Assembly (NCBI RefSeq): GCF_900112795.1
Contig: NZ_FONA01000025.1
Span: 1-59,233, forward strand
DNA: 59,233 nucleotides
Origin: Thermophagus xiamenensis
GTDB lineage: Bacteria > Bacteroidota > Bacteroidia > Bacteroidales > Marinilabiliaceae
Reading direction: 5' to 3'
Both the position numbers and the translations under genes were made by a program. The notes under the pieces are model-generated. The model searched no databases, was not told where the DNA came from, and saw only the letters and a list, made by a program, of their open reading frames with translations. Shown piece by piece: positions 43,745 to 52,241 of the stretch. Numbering within the stretch: position 1 is the stretch's first letter; each line of letters begins with the position of its first letter.

Positions 43745-44977
43745 ATGACATCTTTAACAGAGCGTTTTTTTAAATACATAAAGTTTGATACTCAGTCCGA
43801 CCCCAATACCGGGTTAACGCCCAGTACGCCTGGTCAGATGATTTTTGCCAAATATCTTGCCGAAGAACTAAAAGAGATAGGGTTGCAGGATGTAGACCTT
43901 GATGAAAACGGTTACATAATGGCCACATTGCCATCTAACATCGACCGGGAGGTGCCCGTTGCAGGTTTTATTGCTCACATGGATACCAGCCCCGATTTTA
44001 CGGGTAAAAATGTTTCGCCCAAAATAATTAAAGATTATGACGGGGGTGAGATTATTCTTAATGAAGAAGAGGGTATTGTACTAAAACCGGAAGAATTTCC
44101 GGAATTAAAAAAATATATTGGTCAGGACATTATAACAACCGATGGCACCACCTTATTAGGCGCCGATGATAAGGCCGGAATTACCGAAATTGTTTCGGCC
44201 ATGGAATACCTGATTCAACATCCGGAAATAAAACATGGAAAAATACGGGTTGGTTTTACCCCTGATGAAGAAATTGGTGAGGGTGCAAATCTTTTTAATG
44301 TTGAAAAGTTTGGGGCCGACTTTGCATATACCATCGATGGTGGTGAAATCGGTGAACTGGAGTTCGAGAATTTTAATGCAGCATTGGCTAAAGTGACAGC
44401 ACATGGTCGTAACGTTCATCCGGGATATGCCCGGGGGAAGATGCGAAATTCTATGCGAATAGCTAATCAGCTGATATCCATGCTGCCGCGTCACGAAACG
44501 CCTGAACATTCGGAGGGTTATGAGGGCTTTTACCATTTGATGTCTTTTAATGGTGATGTGGAAAAGACCGAAATGCAGTTTTTGATTCGTGACTTTAAAC
44601 GGGACCGTTTTGAAGACCGAAAAAAAGAGATGGAGCATTTGGTTAGAAAGGTTAACAAAGAATTTGGTGAGGGGACTATGGAGCTTGAGATAAAAGACCA
44701 ATATTATAACATGCGCGAAAAAATTGAGCCGGTGATGTATATAGTGGATTTGGCCGAAAAAGCTATGCGCGAAGCAGGGGTTGTGCCCAAAATTAAACCT
44801 ATACGAGGAGGCACCGATGGTGCCAGGTTGGCTTTCATGGGGCTGCCTACCCCCAATATCTTTGCCGGCGGACATAATTTCCACGGACGCTATGAATTCT
44901 TACCTATTCCTTCGATGGAAAAAGCGATGGAGGTAATACTTAAGATTGCTGCATTGGTGCCCTCTATTAAAAAATAA
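43745..44977 (+). CDS. pepT: peptidase T (tripeptide aminopeptidase)
   Basis: M20-family di-zinc aminopeptidase that removes the N-terminal residue of tripeptides. 410 residues; the metal ligands align with E. coli PepT: His78 and Asp80 in [10 protein letters not shown], Asp141 in GADDKAG, Glu175-Glu176 in TPDEEIGEG, Asp198 in TIDGG and a late His in [11 protein letters not shown]. The dimerisation (lid) domain lies between, with the conserved [12 protein letters not shown]. Monocistronic or loosely linked to the SixA-like gene downstream (77 bp). Confidence 0.96.
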   Translation: MTSLTERFFKYIKFDTQSDPNTGLTPSTPGQMIFAKYLAEELKEIGLQDVDLDENGYIMATLPSNIDREVPVAGFIAHMDTSPDFTGKNVSPKIIKDYDGGEIILNEEEGIVLKPEEFPELKKYIGQDIITTDGTTLLGADDKAGITEIVSAMEYLIQHPEIKHGKIRVGFTPDEEIGEGANLFNVEKFGADFAYTIDGGEIGELEFENFNAALAKVTAHGRNVHPGYARGKMRNSMRIANQLISMLPRHETPEHSEGYEGFYHLMSFNGDVEKTEMQFLIRDFKRDRFEDRKKEMEHLVRKVNKEFGEGTMELEIKDQYYNMREKIEPVMYIVDLAEKAMREAGVVPKIKPIRGGTDGARLAFMGLPTPNIFAGGHNFHGRYEFLPIPSMEKAMEVILKIAALVPSIKK

Positions 44978-45054
44978 TTTTTCTGACTTTCATAAATTTG
45001 GTGTTAGGTTGGATTTATTTAAGTGCAATTTGGTATTACCTAATTATTGCAGAG

Positions 45055-45561
45055 ATGAAAAGGTTGATTTTAGTACGACATGCAAAAGCGGAACCGCTTA
45101 CCGATGCCAAAGATGATTTTGGCCGACAACTGAAAAAAAGAGGGATTAAAGACGTCCGATTGATTTCAGACCATTTAATTGGCAAGCGCATTGTCCCGGA
45201 TACTATCATTTCCAGTCCGGCTCATAGAGCCTTGCAAACAGCACAAATTATGGCCGGGGCTTATAGTATCCCCGAAATAGAAATTATTAAGTTACCTTTG
45301 ATATACGAAGGATATACCATAGAGCAATTTTTGAAAGAAATTGCTCTGCGGGCACGTATGGTGGATTCGCTGATGGTAGTTGGTCACAATCCTGAAATTG
45401 CCATGACTGCCGTGCAACTGACGGGTGATAGATTTTTCAATTTTCCTACTACCGCTACCGCCTCCATTGTTTTTTCTGTTTCAGATTGGAATCAGATTAA
45501 AGTTGGTAGCGGTCGTACAGAACTCTTTGTTTTTCCTAAAGAGTTGAAAGACAGAAAATAA
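45055..45561 (+). CDS. SixA-like histidine phosphatase
   Basis: About 168 residues. Histidine-phosphatase fold with catalytic LVRHAKAEPLTDA (RH-x-K-x-E as in SixA), SSPAHRALQTAQIM and the second histidine in VVGHNPEIAM. Members of the SixA subgroup remove phosphate from phosphohistidine proteins; other small-molecule substrates are possible. The frame is open back to a TTG at 44998, but the ATG at 45055 sits directly before the first catalytic strand (MKRLILVRHAK) and is the sensible start. Confidence 0.9.
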   Translation: MKRLILVRHAKAEPLTDAKDDFGRQLKKRGIKDVRLISDHLIGKRIVPDTIISSPAHRALQTAQIMAGAYSIPEIEIIKLPLIYEGYTIEQFLKEIALRARMVDSLMVVGHNPEIAMTAVQLTGDRFFNFPTTATASIVFSVSDWNQIKVGSGRTELFVFPKELKDRK

Positions 45562-45596
45562 ATATTTTGTGGTTACAAGATAGTTGTCTTATGAGC

Positions 45597-46472
45597 TTAT
45601 TGTCTTAGAAGTTTATCTGTTAGCTTGTAAGGATTAATAAGATATTGCGGCAATAGATGGGGTTGACTGGCCCGAACCGGGCATATGTCAATCCCTCCCC
45701 GTCGTGTATAAAGGCATGCCACCATAAGTTGTTCAGGGGTAAACCTATCCCATAATCGTTTATAAATCATTTCGCAAATCTCCTCATGAAAATGATTTTC
45801 ATTACGGATAGATACTAAATATTTTAATAACCCAATTTTATCGGGTATATCCTTACCTTTAAGATAAATGAAAGCGCTGCCCCAATCAGGTTGGAAGGTT
45901 ACCTTACAATTACTTCGCAGAAGATGGGTGGCCACTTTTAGGATGTTTTTTTCTGAAGATGACTGCTCCGAACAAAGCAGATGCGGTGCTTCCCGGTACT
46001 CAGAAAAGGTTACCGTTTCAATCCTTCCGGTCTTCTCCAGAAGTTCATATCCCCAAAAATCAAAATATTGAGATTCTTTGGCATCAAAAAAATGCAGTGT
46101 TACCTCGGTTTGCAATACTTTGCTAATATCTTTCTGAATTATTGATATCACTTCTTTTATGCCTTCCCGCGGGGTAGCTCCATACCGTTCCATGTTGAGC
46201 GAATTGAGGTACAATTTAAGTGATTTACTCTCTACAAGGAATGGACTATCGGAAGGATAAACCATTTTGAGAATACCTGTTACCGGCAGTCCTTTTTGAG
46301 TGAGAAAACTAAATTCGTAAGCATGCCATACGTCATATCCCGTAAATGGTAATTGGTTGTTATATAGCCCATATTGTTCCCGGTTCAGATGTCGGGGTAC
46401 GGGAACCAACATTTCCGGGGCATACTGTTGCGGATATTGAACAGATTTTCCCAAATACTTCGATTCATTCAT
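45597..46472 (-). CDS. queF: NADPH-dependent 7-cyano-7-deazaguanine reductase (type II)
   Basis: Reduces the nitrile preQ0 to the amine preQ1, using NADPH. 291 residues, the long bimodular form as in E. coli. NADPH-site motif ESKSLKLYLNSLNMER at 81-96; catalytic Cys189 in LLRSNCKVTFQPDWGSAF with Asp196; substrate residues His229-Glu230 in NHFHEEICEMIY; terminal TRRGGIDICPVRAS. Last gene of the run queC-queE-queF on the minus strand (40 bp after queE). Confidence 0.95.
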   Translation of the reverse strand: MNESKYLGKSVQYPQQYAPEMLVPVPRHLNREQYGLYNNQLPFTGYDVWHAYEFSFLTQKGLPVTGILKMVYPSDSPFLVESKSLKLYLNSLNMERYGATPREGIKEVISIIQKDISKVLQTEVTLHFFDAKESQYFDFWGYELLEKTGRIETVTFSEYREAPHLLCSEQSSSEKNILKVATHLLRSNCKVTFQPDWGSAFIYLKGKDIPDKIGLLKYLVSIRNENHFHEEICEMIYKRLWDRFTPEQLMVACLYTRRGGIDICPVRASQPHLLPQYLINPYKLTDKLLRQ

Positions 46473-46512
46473 GATATTAATATAATCTTAAATAATAGGA
46501 TGTAAGACTAAA

Positions 46513-47370
46513 TTATACGCCGGCTATTGAACCAAACAATTCGATATGGACACGAGGAGCATAACGCCAACCATTTTGTATGGCCATTTCCAATACCATT
46601 TTTGATGTTTTCTTTAATTCTTCCATTGTGGCACCCAAAGGCATCAGTAAAATGTCATCGGCGTTCCAGTTTTTTAGTTCGGAAAGGTATTCTTTATTTA
46701 TTTCCAAATAATCGTTGTGATTCCCTATAACAAACTTAAGCTGAAAATCTTTATTGTTTTCTCTCGAAAAATCGATAAACTTTTGAAGTACCGGCAAATT
46801 TTTTCGTCTTTGGGCATGGTAGGAGAGGGGCCCGGAGGGTTTAAGCCCATAAAACGTTATTTTTTCATCGGTGGGATTAGAATTTGATAATTTGGGCGAA
46901 ATACTGAAAAGGTCGATGTGTTGGGCCACTTCCCTGGAAAAAAGGGTTCCATTGGTTTCGACCGACAGATGCAGTTGAGGTATTTTTTTTAGTTCCAGGC
47001 ATAAATCAGCCAGAGCTTTATGTTGTAAAAAGGGTTCACCGCCGGTAATAACAACATGTTTCATAGCCCCTAAGTTCTGTTGTACCAGTGCTACAACATC
47101 ATCAATAGCCATTGAAAAGGTTCTTTCGGGCGCAAAAGAGGCATAGGGTGTATCACACCGGCAAAAGGAACCATCAGGCATAGACCATATACATCTTAAA
47201 TTACATCCGGATAAACGAATAAACAGGGATGGGACACCAGCCAGTTTCCCTTCCCCCTGAATGGTTCCGGGGAACGAAAAACCGGTGGCGGGTAATTCTG
47301 ACTGTGACTGCCCATCCTTATCTTTGGTTATAGGGAAAACGCCTTCGTTGGCCAGTGCTAAATAACTCAT
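46513..47370 (-). CDS. queE: 7-carboxy-7-deazaguanine synthase (radical SAM)
   Basis: Contracts the ring of 6-carboxytetrahydropterin to 7-carboxy-7-deazaguanine, the substrate of QueC. Entry motif [20 protein letters not shown], then a cysteine-rich loop with Cys56, Cys60, Cys70 and Cys72 (C-x3-C-x9-C-x-C), which is neither the standard CxxxCxxC nor the C-x14-C-x2-C of other QueE proteins. CDTPYA after the last cysteine and [29 protein letters not shown] are typical QueE strands. 285 residues. Its start overlaps the queC stop by 4 bp, so translation is coupled. Function call rests on family motifs plus operon. Confidence 0.93.
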   Translation of the reverse strand: MSYLALANEGVFPITKDKDGQSQSELPATGFSFPGTIQGEGKLAGVPSLFIRLSGCNLRCIWSMPDGSFCRCDTPYASFAPERTFSMAIDDVVALVQQNLGAMKHVVITGGEPFLQHKALADLCLELKKIPQLHLSVETNGTLFSREVAQHIDLFSISPKLSNSNPTDEKITFYGLKPSGPLSYHAQRRKNLPVLQKFIDFSRENNKDFQLKFVIGNHNDYLEINKEYLSELKNWNADDILLMPLGATMEELKKTSKMVLEMAIQNGWRYAPRVHIELFGSIAGV

Positions 47371-48038
47371 TGGTTCAAAGCTTTATCTTCAACTCCTGCT
47401 TCGGCAAAGGCTTTGGCTCTAAGCAGACAACTATCACATTTTCCACAGGGTTTTTCCCCGCCTCGGTAGCAGCTCCAGGTCAATTCAAAAGGTACATTCA
47501 ATTGCCGGCCTAAACGAATCTCATCAGCTTTTGTCTTGTATACAAACGGTGCGTGAATACGAATGGGCTGATTTTTTTCGGCACCCATGACTGTTCCTTT
47601 GTTGATGGCCTTTTCCATTGCTTCTATAAATTCTTCCCTGCAGTCGACATATCCGGAATAATCGACCTGGCTAACGCCAATGAAGATGTCTTGAGCACCT
47701 ATGGCTTCGGCATATGAGGCTGCAACGGAGAGAAAAACCATATTGCGTGCCGGCACATAAGTGTCGGGAATATCTTTGCGGTTTACATCCCCGTCTTTTA
47801 TTTCTATCGATTTGTCGGTCAGTGAGGACCCCCCCCACAGGTCGAGTTTCATGTTAACCACTTGATGTTCTTCTACCCGGGCACTTTGAGCTACTGCCCT
47901 GGCTGCCTGTAATTCTCTTTCATGCTGCTGACCGTAATCAAATGAAAGAGCATATAATTTAAAGCCTTGAGATTTTGCAAGATATAAGGCTACACTACTA
48001 TCTAATCCACCCGATAATAATACTACTGCTTTCTTCAT
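47367..48038 (-). CDS. queC: 7-cyano-7-deazaguanine synthase
   Basis: Converts 7-carboxy-7-deazaguanine to preQ0 with ammonia and ATP. 223 residues: PP-loop SGGLDSS at residues 9-15, [11 protein letters not shown], the [20 protein letters not shown] segment, and the zinc site [16 protein letters not shown] at the C-terminus (Cys-x7-Cys-x2-Cys-x2-Cys). First gene of the queuosine operon. The gene for the first step (QueD/FolE) is not in this window. It is preceded by a ~390-nt leader. Confidence 0.96.
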   Translation of the reverse strand: MKKAVVLLSGGLDSSVALYLAKSQGFKLYALSFDYGQQHERELQAARAVAQSARVEEHQVVNMKLDLWGGSSLTDKSIEIKDGDVNRKDIPDTYVPARNMVFLSVAASYAEAIGAQDIFIGVSQVDYSGYVDCREEFIEAMEKAINKGTVMGAEKNQPIRIHAPFVYKTKADEIRLGRQLNVPFELTWSCYRGGEKPCGKCDSCLLRAKAFAEAGVEDKALNQ

Positions 48039-48093
48039 TATTAAATATTTTAATGTTGCTGTTGAAGTATTTTTATGTTTTATCTGTTTGGTG

Positions 48094-48225
48094 ATGCCTG
48101 TTTTAGCGGTCAGTCCCTTCTGTGGGCATAATGACCGTGTTCATCGTAACTTTTTAGATGTTTTAAGTAAATTATTTCTCTGCTGACATTCGACAGCGTC
48201 TTAATCGTAATGGATTAGCAGAGAA
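48094..48225 (-). promoter_or_regulatory. structured 5' leader of queCEF, possible riboswitch
   Basis: Two elements face queC on the minus strand. Upstream: a 9-bp perfect stem (forward 48176-48184 with 48217-48225) closing two small internal hairpins, a three-way junction. Downstream: a 6-bp stem CGGTCA/TGACCG (forward 48107-48112 with 48132-48137) whose loop base AUGCC (48125-48129) pairs 5 bp with GGCAU outside the stem (48094-48098), an H-type pseudoknot, about 55 nt before the start codon. It does not match the preQ1-I consensus by eye. Structure is seen; a ligand role is inference. Confidence 0.4.
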
Positions 48226-48246
48226 TGCTCAGGTTATATTGTGTAC

Positions 48247-48390
48247 TTAAAAAGGTAAGAAACCAGCCTGGTGTAAAACAATGGGGGAACCAACCAATGA
48301 GAAAGCCAAAAGCTCTTTTTTGATGAAATTGGTCGATAAGTAACGGATAGCATCAAAAAGGCATTTTTGCTCATGAAGTCCATGGCCCAT
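48247..48390 (-). other. possible leader ORF of 47 codons in the queC leader
   Basis: Uninterrupted frame from an ATG 49 nt after the promoter at 48439, starting MGHGLHEQKC and ending LHQAGFLPF. Codon composition looks plausible but I recognise no family. It may be a short protein, a regulatory leader peptide or chance. Confidence 0.25.
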
Positions 48391-48438
48391 AGTTTTGTTT
48401 ATAGACAGGATGGTTTCGAACTGTCTTTAATTTCAGTG

Positions 48439-48446
48439 CAAAGATA
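48439..48446 (-). promoter_or_regulatory. putative -7 element (TATCTTTG) of the que operon
   Basis: Perfect TAnnTTTG match on the minus strand, 400 bp upstream of queC, implying an unusually long leader. I see no nearer promoter. No clear -33 box. The stretch from 48447 to 48675, up to the PagL-like gene, holds nothing recognisable. Confidence 0.5.
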
Positions 48447-48675
48447 CTAATTTTTGTGCCTGCATAGCGGTATTTTAATCAAAATGTGCATTTTTGTATG
48501 GATTTTAAAATGGCTGAGGCCATATGGTATGCCTTGCTATACCCGTCCATAATATGACAAAACTGGCGGGGTAGGTATTAAGTAATTCTTTGATGCAACA
48601 TTTGTTATTGCAGCTTATGGCATTCCCGGGCAACAGTCTGTCCCCAAATAGTACCTAACCACAAAAAATAATTTA

Positions 48676-49806
48676 GTGAGAAGAGACGTTTTAAAAGTAA
48701 TATTCAGTCTGCTGATATTTGCCGGTAATTCATCTGTTAATGCACAATCCTCTTTAGATGAGGTTTCACCCAATCAAAATCATATTACCGTCTTGTATCA
48801 TCAAGGTATTGTTATTCCACACCATGCCAATATGATATATTTTATTGATGACTATTCGCGGGGTGTGGAGGTGAATTATGGGTTTTTGAGGATTGACAAC
48901 AAGGGTTGGCAGCAATATTACAATTATCCCGAAGCAGGTGTGGGACTTTTTTATAATTCCTTTGGGAACCCGGATATTTATGGTCAGGGAATAGCGCTAT
49001 ATCCCTATCTTCATTTTCCAATAGTCCGAACCCCTCGTTTTTCCTTGAAAAATAAAGTAGCGGTAGGAATAGGGTATACGAATAAACCATTCGATTATAA
49101 GGAAAACCCCCGGAATCAGATATTTGGAGCCCGGTGGAATGTTTATGTGGGCTTTGGCCTATATGCGGGTTACCGCGTTTTCGACCATTGGTCCATAAAT
49201 GGCTCAGCTTCTTTGAACCATATGTCGAATGGTGCCTTACGTAAACCCAATAATGGTATAAATACGCTGACATTTAGTGTTGGTGCAAGATATCATTTTA
49301 TGGATGATTTGATGCCTAAGTTAAGCAAATTGGAAGCACCACGGATAAATTCAAGGGATATTCAGGTATTTGTGAATTACGGACGTAGCCAGGCCAACGA
49401 TTATAACTTCAATATCTATTCGTCGGGGAGTTTAAGCATCAATCATTTATGGTACCGGTCGGTAAAATCGGCATGGAGTGCCGGCCTGGATATGATTTAT
49501 TTTGGTGCTGCACCTTATGCTTATCCTTATAATACCGAATATATTTCTCATATTCATCGGATGTTTTATGGCGTATTTGGGGGGCATCACTGGTTAATGG
49601 GTAAAACCACACTTTTTGCACAGGTGGGTGTATATTTGTATTCGTATATTAACCCACCCCAGCCGGTATATCCGCGGTTGGGAATCCGTCATCAAATTAC
49701 TGACCGTTTGTTATTTAATTTTAGTGTGAAAGCCAGCTTTTTCCGTTCCGAATTTATTGAAGTGGGGTTGGGATATCGAATACCTTATAAAGAAAGTACA
49801 TTATAA
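48676..49806 (+). CDS. acyloxyacyl hydrolase / lipid A deacylase (PagL-like)
   Basis: 376 residues. Signal peptide (KVIFSLLIFAGNSSVNA) followed by an outer-membrane beta-barrel with many aromatic strands. The short motif NHMSNGALRKPNNGINT carries the His and Ser expected of the PagL catalytic dyad (H-x-SN). PagL removes the 3-O acyl chain of lipid A. Bacteroidota members are longer than the ~170-residue Pseudomonas enzyme and contain a second barrel-like half. Start is GTG at 48676; it fits the signal peptide and no ATG is near. Activity is not proven for this subfamily. Confidence 0.8.
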   Translation: MRRDVLKVIFSLLIFAGNSSVNAQSSLDEVSPNQNHITVLYHQGIVIPHHANMIYFIDDYSRGVEVNYGFLRIDNKGWQQYYNYPEAGVGLFYNSFGNPDIYGQGIALYPYLHFPIVRTPRFSLKNKVAVGIGYTNKPFDYKENPRNQIFGARWNVYVGFGLYAGYRVFDHWSINGSASLNHMSNGALRKPNNGINTLTFSVGARYHFMDDLMPKLSKLEAPRINSRDIQVFVNYGRSQANDYNFNIYSSGSLSINHLWYRSVKSAWSAGLDMIYFGAAPYAYPYNTEYISHIHRMFYGVFGGHHWLMGKTTLFAQVGVYLYSYINPPQPVYPRLGIRHQITDRLLFNFSVKASFFRSEFIEVGLGYRIPYKESTL

Positions 49807-49851
49807 TTGCCTTTGTTATTGACGTGGCAGCCAAAGAAAACTACTTAGGCA

Positions 49852-49880
49852 AAAGTGCACAGGCAGATGGCTTAATGGTA
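49852..49880 (+). repeat. fragment of the interspersed repeat
   Basis: GCAAAAGTGCACAGGCAGATGGC matches part of the long unit (GGCAGAAGTGCACAGGCAG). No unit ends recognisable. Confidence 0.4.
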
Positions 49881-49985
49881 ACTTTTCAAAAACATAATTT
49901 GCAGGAAGGGTAACTTTTGGGGAATATGGGTTGTGTATTGGCTTCAATGAGCTTAAAAATAATTATTTTAGTTAATCTTATGGTG

Positions 49986-50735
49986 ATGATAAAAAAGGTT
50001 TTTATTCCGGTTCTACTGGTCTTAATTATTTTTTCAGGATGTAATTACATCGATGCGTTAAATGAAGATGGGGAACTAATAACCCGGGAGATTTCAGTTG
50101 AAGCCTTTGACCGAGTGGAAATAGAAACTTCAGTGCGTTTGGTTTTGTCTAATGATACAGTTGTTCGGGTACGAGCCCGCGGGCTGGATTTTATTTTGGA
50201 TAGATTGAACATTAGTCAAAATGGGACGACGCTTGTCGTTGAAGCAGAAGGAAACATAGGCTTTAGGCAAAAGCAAATGCCCGATGTTATTATTGCCGCA
50301 CCAAACACAATACGTATTACGTCTAATTTTCCTTCTGAAATATCTACGCTCGATACCTTAATTATTGATAATTTAACAATAGTGGTGAATGGGCGTGGCA
50401 CCTTTACCGAATGCCATATGTTATTGGATGCCGGTCAGGTATCTCTTAATGTATACGGCAGTAATGTGGGGAACCATATTTTTCAGGGAAAGGCAGAAAA
50501 ATTAAATGTTGTGGCCGAAGGATTGACAAGCGTTAATGCATCGGAATTGATAGCCAATGAGGTAAAATATATCCAAAGGTCGGTTAATGACGCCTATTTA
50601 CGCGCCCGGGAGAAGTTGTCGGTGGAAATTTATTCTTCAGGAAATGTCTATTATTATGGAAATCCCGACACTACGGTTAAGAGAGACTATCCTTTGTATG
50701 AAGTGGAATTGGGTAATGCTATACCCTTAAACTAA
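49986..50735 (+). CDS. GIN-domain (DUF2807) lipoprotein
   Basis: About 249 residues. Signal peptide with lipobox LIIFSGC. The body is a right-handed beta-helix-like domain of the DUF2807/GIN family: REISVEAFDRVEIETSVRLV at the start and repeating short strands (SLNVYGSNVGNHIFQGKAEK, SSGNVYYYGNPDTTVKRDYP). GIN-domain proteins are abundant in Bacteroidota; their function is unknown and adhesion has been suggested. Start could be 49986 or 49980; earlier ATGs in frame (49917) add a non-signal stretch. It converges with the Rrf2 gene with a 4-bp overlap of stop regions. Confidence 0.85.
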   Translation: MIKKVFIPVLLVLIIFSGCNYIDALNEDGELITREISVEAFDRVEIETSVRLVLSNDTVVRVRARGLDFILDRLNISQNGTTLVVEAEGNIGFRQKQMPDVIIAAPNTIRITSNFPSEISTLDTLIIDNLTIVVNGRGTFTECHMLLDAGQVSLNVYGSNVGNHIFQGKAEKLNVVAEGLTSVNASELIANEVKYIQRSVNDAYLRAREKLSVEIYSSGNVYYYGNPDTTVKRDYPLYEVELGNAIPLN

Positions 50736-51187
50736 ATTACAATGTTCTTTTCTTTATTCTGTAAAACTTCTTCCTCTAGCCGAATTTGTTTATCGAGTAA
50801 GTTTTGTAGAGTAGTAGATTTAAAATATTTAATGATTATTTCGTTTAAGTCGTCCCAAAATAATTTGGCGGCACAGTAATTTTCCCGCTCACATTTGTAA
50901 TTATCACCGAAACAATCGGTAATACAAATTCCCGGTTCAAAAGCGTTGTATATATCGATGATAGCAATCTCTGAGGCAGGTTTTGTTAAAATATATCCAC
51001 TTTTTTTCCCTTTAACATTGGTAATAAGCCCGGCAACTTTAAGGGCATAAATAATGTGGTCTAAGTATTTATTGGAAAGATTTTGCCGTTTGGCAATTTC
51101 TTTTTGAAATATTCCTCCTTTGTAGGTTTCTCTGGCAATTTCTATCATTGCCCTAAGTCCATACCTTGTTTTGGTATTTAACTTCAT
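50732..51187 (-). CDS. Rrf2-family transcriptional regulator, probable Fe-S sensor
   Basis: 151 residues. Rrf2 winged helix: KTRYGLRAMIEIARE, FQKEIAKRQNLSNKYLDHII (recognition helix) and AGLITNVKGKKSGYIL (wing). It carries four cysteines, Cys88, Cys92, Cys99 and Cys105; the last three (C-x6-C-x5-C) resemble the cluster-ligand spacing of IscR (C-x5-C-x5-C) and NsrR (C-x4-C-x5-C), so an Fe-S-based sensor of iron, NO or redox is likely. Its start codon ATGAAG directly follows a repeat unit end, so the repeat is its leader. Confidence 0.9.
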   Translation of the reverse strand: MKLNTKTRYGLRAMIEIARETYKGGIFQKEIAKRQNLSNKYLDHIIYALKVAGLITNVKGKKSGYILTKPASEIAIIDIYNAFEPGICITDCFGDNYKCERENYCAAKLFWDDLNEIIIKYFKSTTLQNLLDKQIRLEEEVLQNKEKNIVI

Positions 51188-51288
51188 CCGTATAAAATTT
51201 ATCTAAGTTATTGGCTGGATGGAACTCGCATGGCTTAATCAAATTTATACATGTTCTTTTGTGGTTAAAGCCGCCATGCTCGTTTCAT
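51188..51288 (-). repeat. short repeat unit abutting the Rrf2 start codon (copy G, 101 bp)
   Basis: On the minus strand: ATGAAACGAGCATGGC (51288-51273), inverted arm GCCATGCGAGTTCCAT (51234-51219), end AAATTTTATACGG, then directly the ATGAAG of the Rrf2 gene. A diverged long unit (51289 to ~51465) with TTAGTNA heptamers and the GGCAGAAGTGC segment lies farther upstream in the same orientation. Together they fill the 329-bp gap. Confidence 0.87.
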
Positions 51289-51516
51289 TCATATAAAATT
51301 TTCTTATTTCATTGAATTATTAATTCTTAAAATTAATGGTTAGTGGTTAGTTAATTAGTCATTAGTAAATCAACACTAATAACTAATTGACTAATGACCT
51401 AATTGCCTATCGGCCTATTGACCTATTGACCTAACAGCACTTCTGCCTTTATCTTTTTAATCATGTTCCAATTGAGGCAAACTTTGGTTGGTTGGTCTCG
51501 ATTCAAGGCGGCAGGG

Positions 51517-52206
51517 TCAATTTTCTAATGTAAAGCCAAAGTTAATAAAAACTTCCTGCCTAACCTTTACCATACCTAAAAATTTGGATGGGGGTTCCAA
51601 TCCAAAATCTTTGAGGTTAATCTTTACCTTCCCTTTTATGTGGAGTTCTTTATCCAGGCATTCATTAACATAGCCCGGTATTTCATAGGTTTGTGTGTGT
51701 CCTGCTAAGCCTACTTTAATTTTGGGGACTACGGTAGTGGTATTTCCTACAGGTAACCTTAAATTATCGAAAAAAATGGTGATGTCGATATACGGGAATT
51801 CTTTAGCTTTAATGAAGTCGAGGAAGTCTTTATACATCATTGGGTTAGAAGGCTCGAAGTCGTGAGCGGGGATTTTTAAGATAAGAACATCATTGGAAGG
51901 GTTTTTACTTTTTACAACCCTAGGATTATCGTCTAACTTTTGGATAAAATAAAATTGATTAACATTGGTTGAGCCGTCAATCTTTATGAAATCTTTGCAT
52001 CCTTCTGTTTCAGTATTGAAAATTGGTTGGGTATTTATATCAATGTCTGATTGTGCAATAACATCATAGGTAAGAAAAACAAAAAACAGGGGTATTAGTT
52101 TCCTGAAGTTTTTCCGTCCACTAATTTTAGATAGTTTGTGTAAGGTAATATTTGGGAAAAACTTAAGAAAATAACTCCTTGTTTTTTGTTTTTCTTGAAC
52201 CATCAT
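51517..52206 (-). CDS. YceI-like domain protein, exported
   Basis: 229 residues. A basic ~35-residue leader precedes a membrane segment (LIPLFFVFLTYDVIA), probably a signal peptide. The rest is YceI-like: HDFEPSNPMMYKDFLDFIKA, then the paired strands KIKVGLAGHTQTYEIPGYVN and KGKVKINLKDFGLEPPSKFL, which matches the DFxMEPP signature of the family. YceI proteins are small beta-barrels that bind polyisoprenoids or other lipids. Third gene of a YceI-porin-YceI unit. No other in-frame ATG near the membrane segment. Confidence 0.8.
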   Translation of the reverse strand: MMVQEKQKTRSYFLKFFPNITLHKLSKISGRKNFRKLIPLFFVFLTYDVIAQSDIDINTQPIFNTETEGCKDFIKIDGSTNVNQFYFIQKLDDNPRVVKSKNPSNDVLILKIPAHDFEPSNPMMYKDFLDFIKAKEFPYIDITIFFDNLRLPVGNTTTVVPKIKVGLAGHTQTYEIPGYVNECLDKELHIKGKVKINLKDFGLEPPSKFLGMVKVRQEVFINFGFTLEN

Positions 52207-52241
52207 AAAAATAAGGCTTTAGAAATGGTTTTGTTAATATT

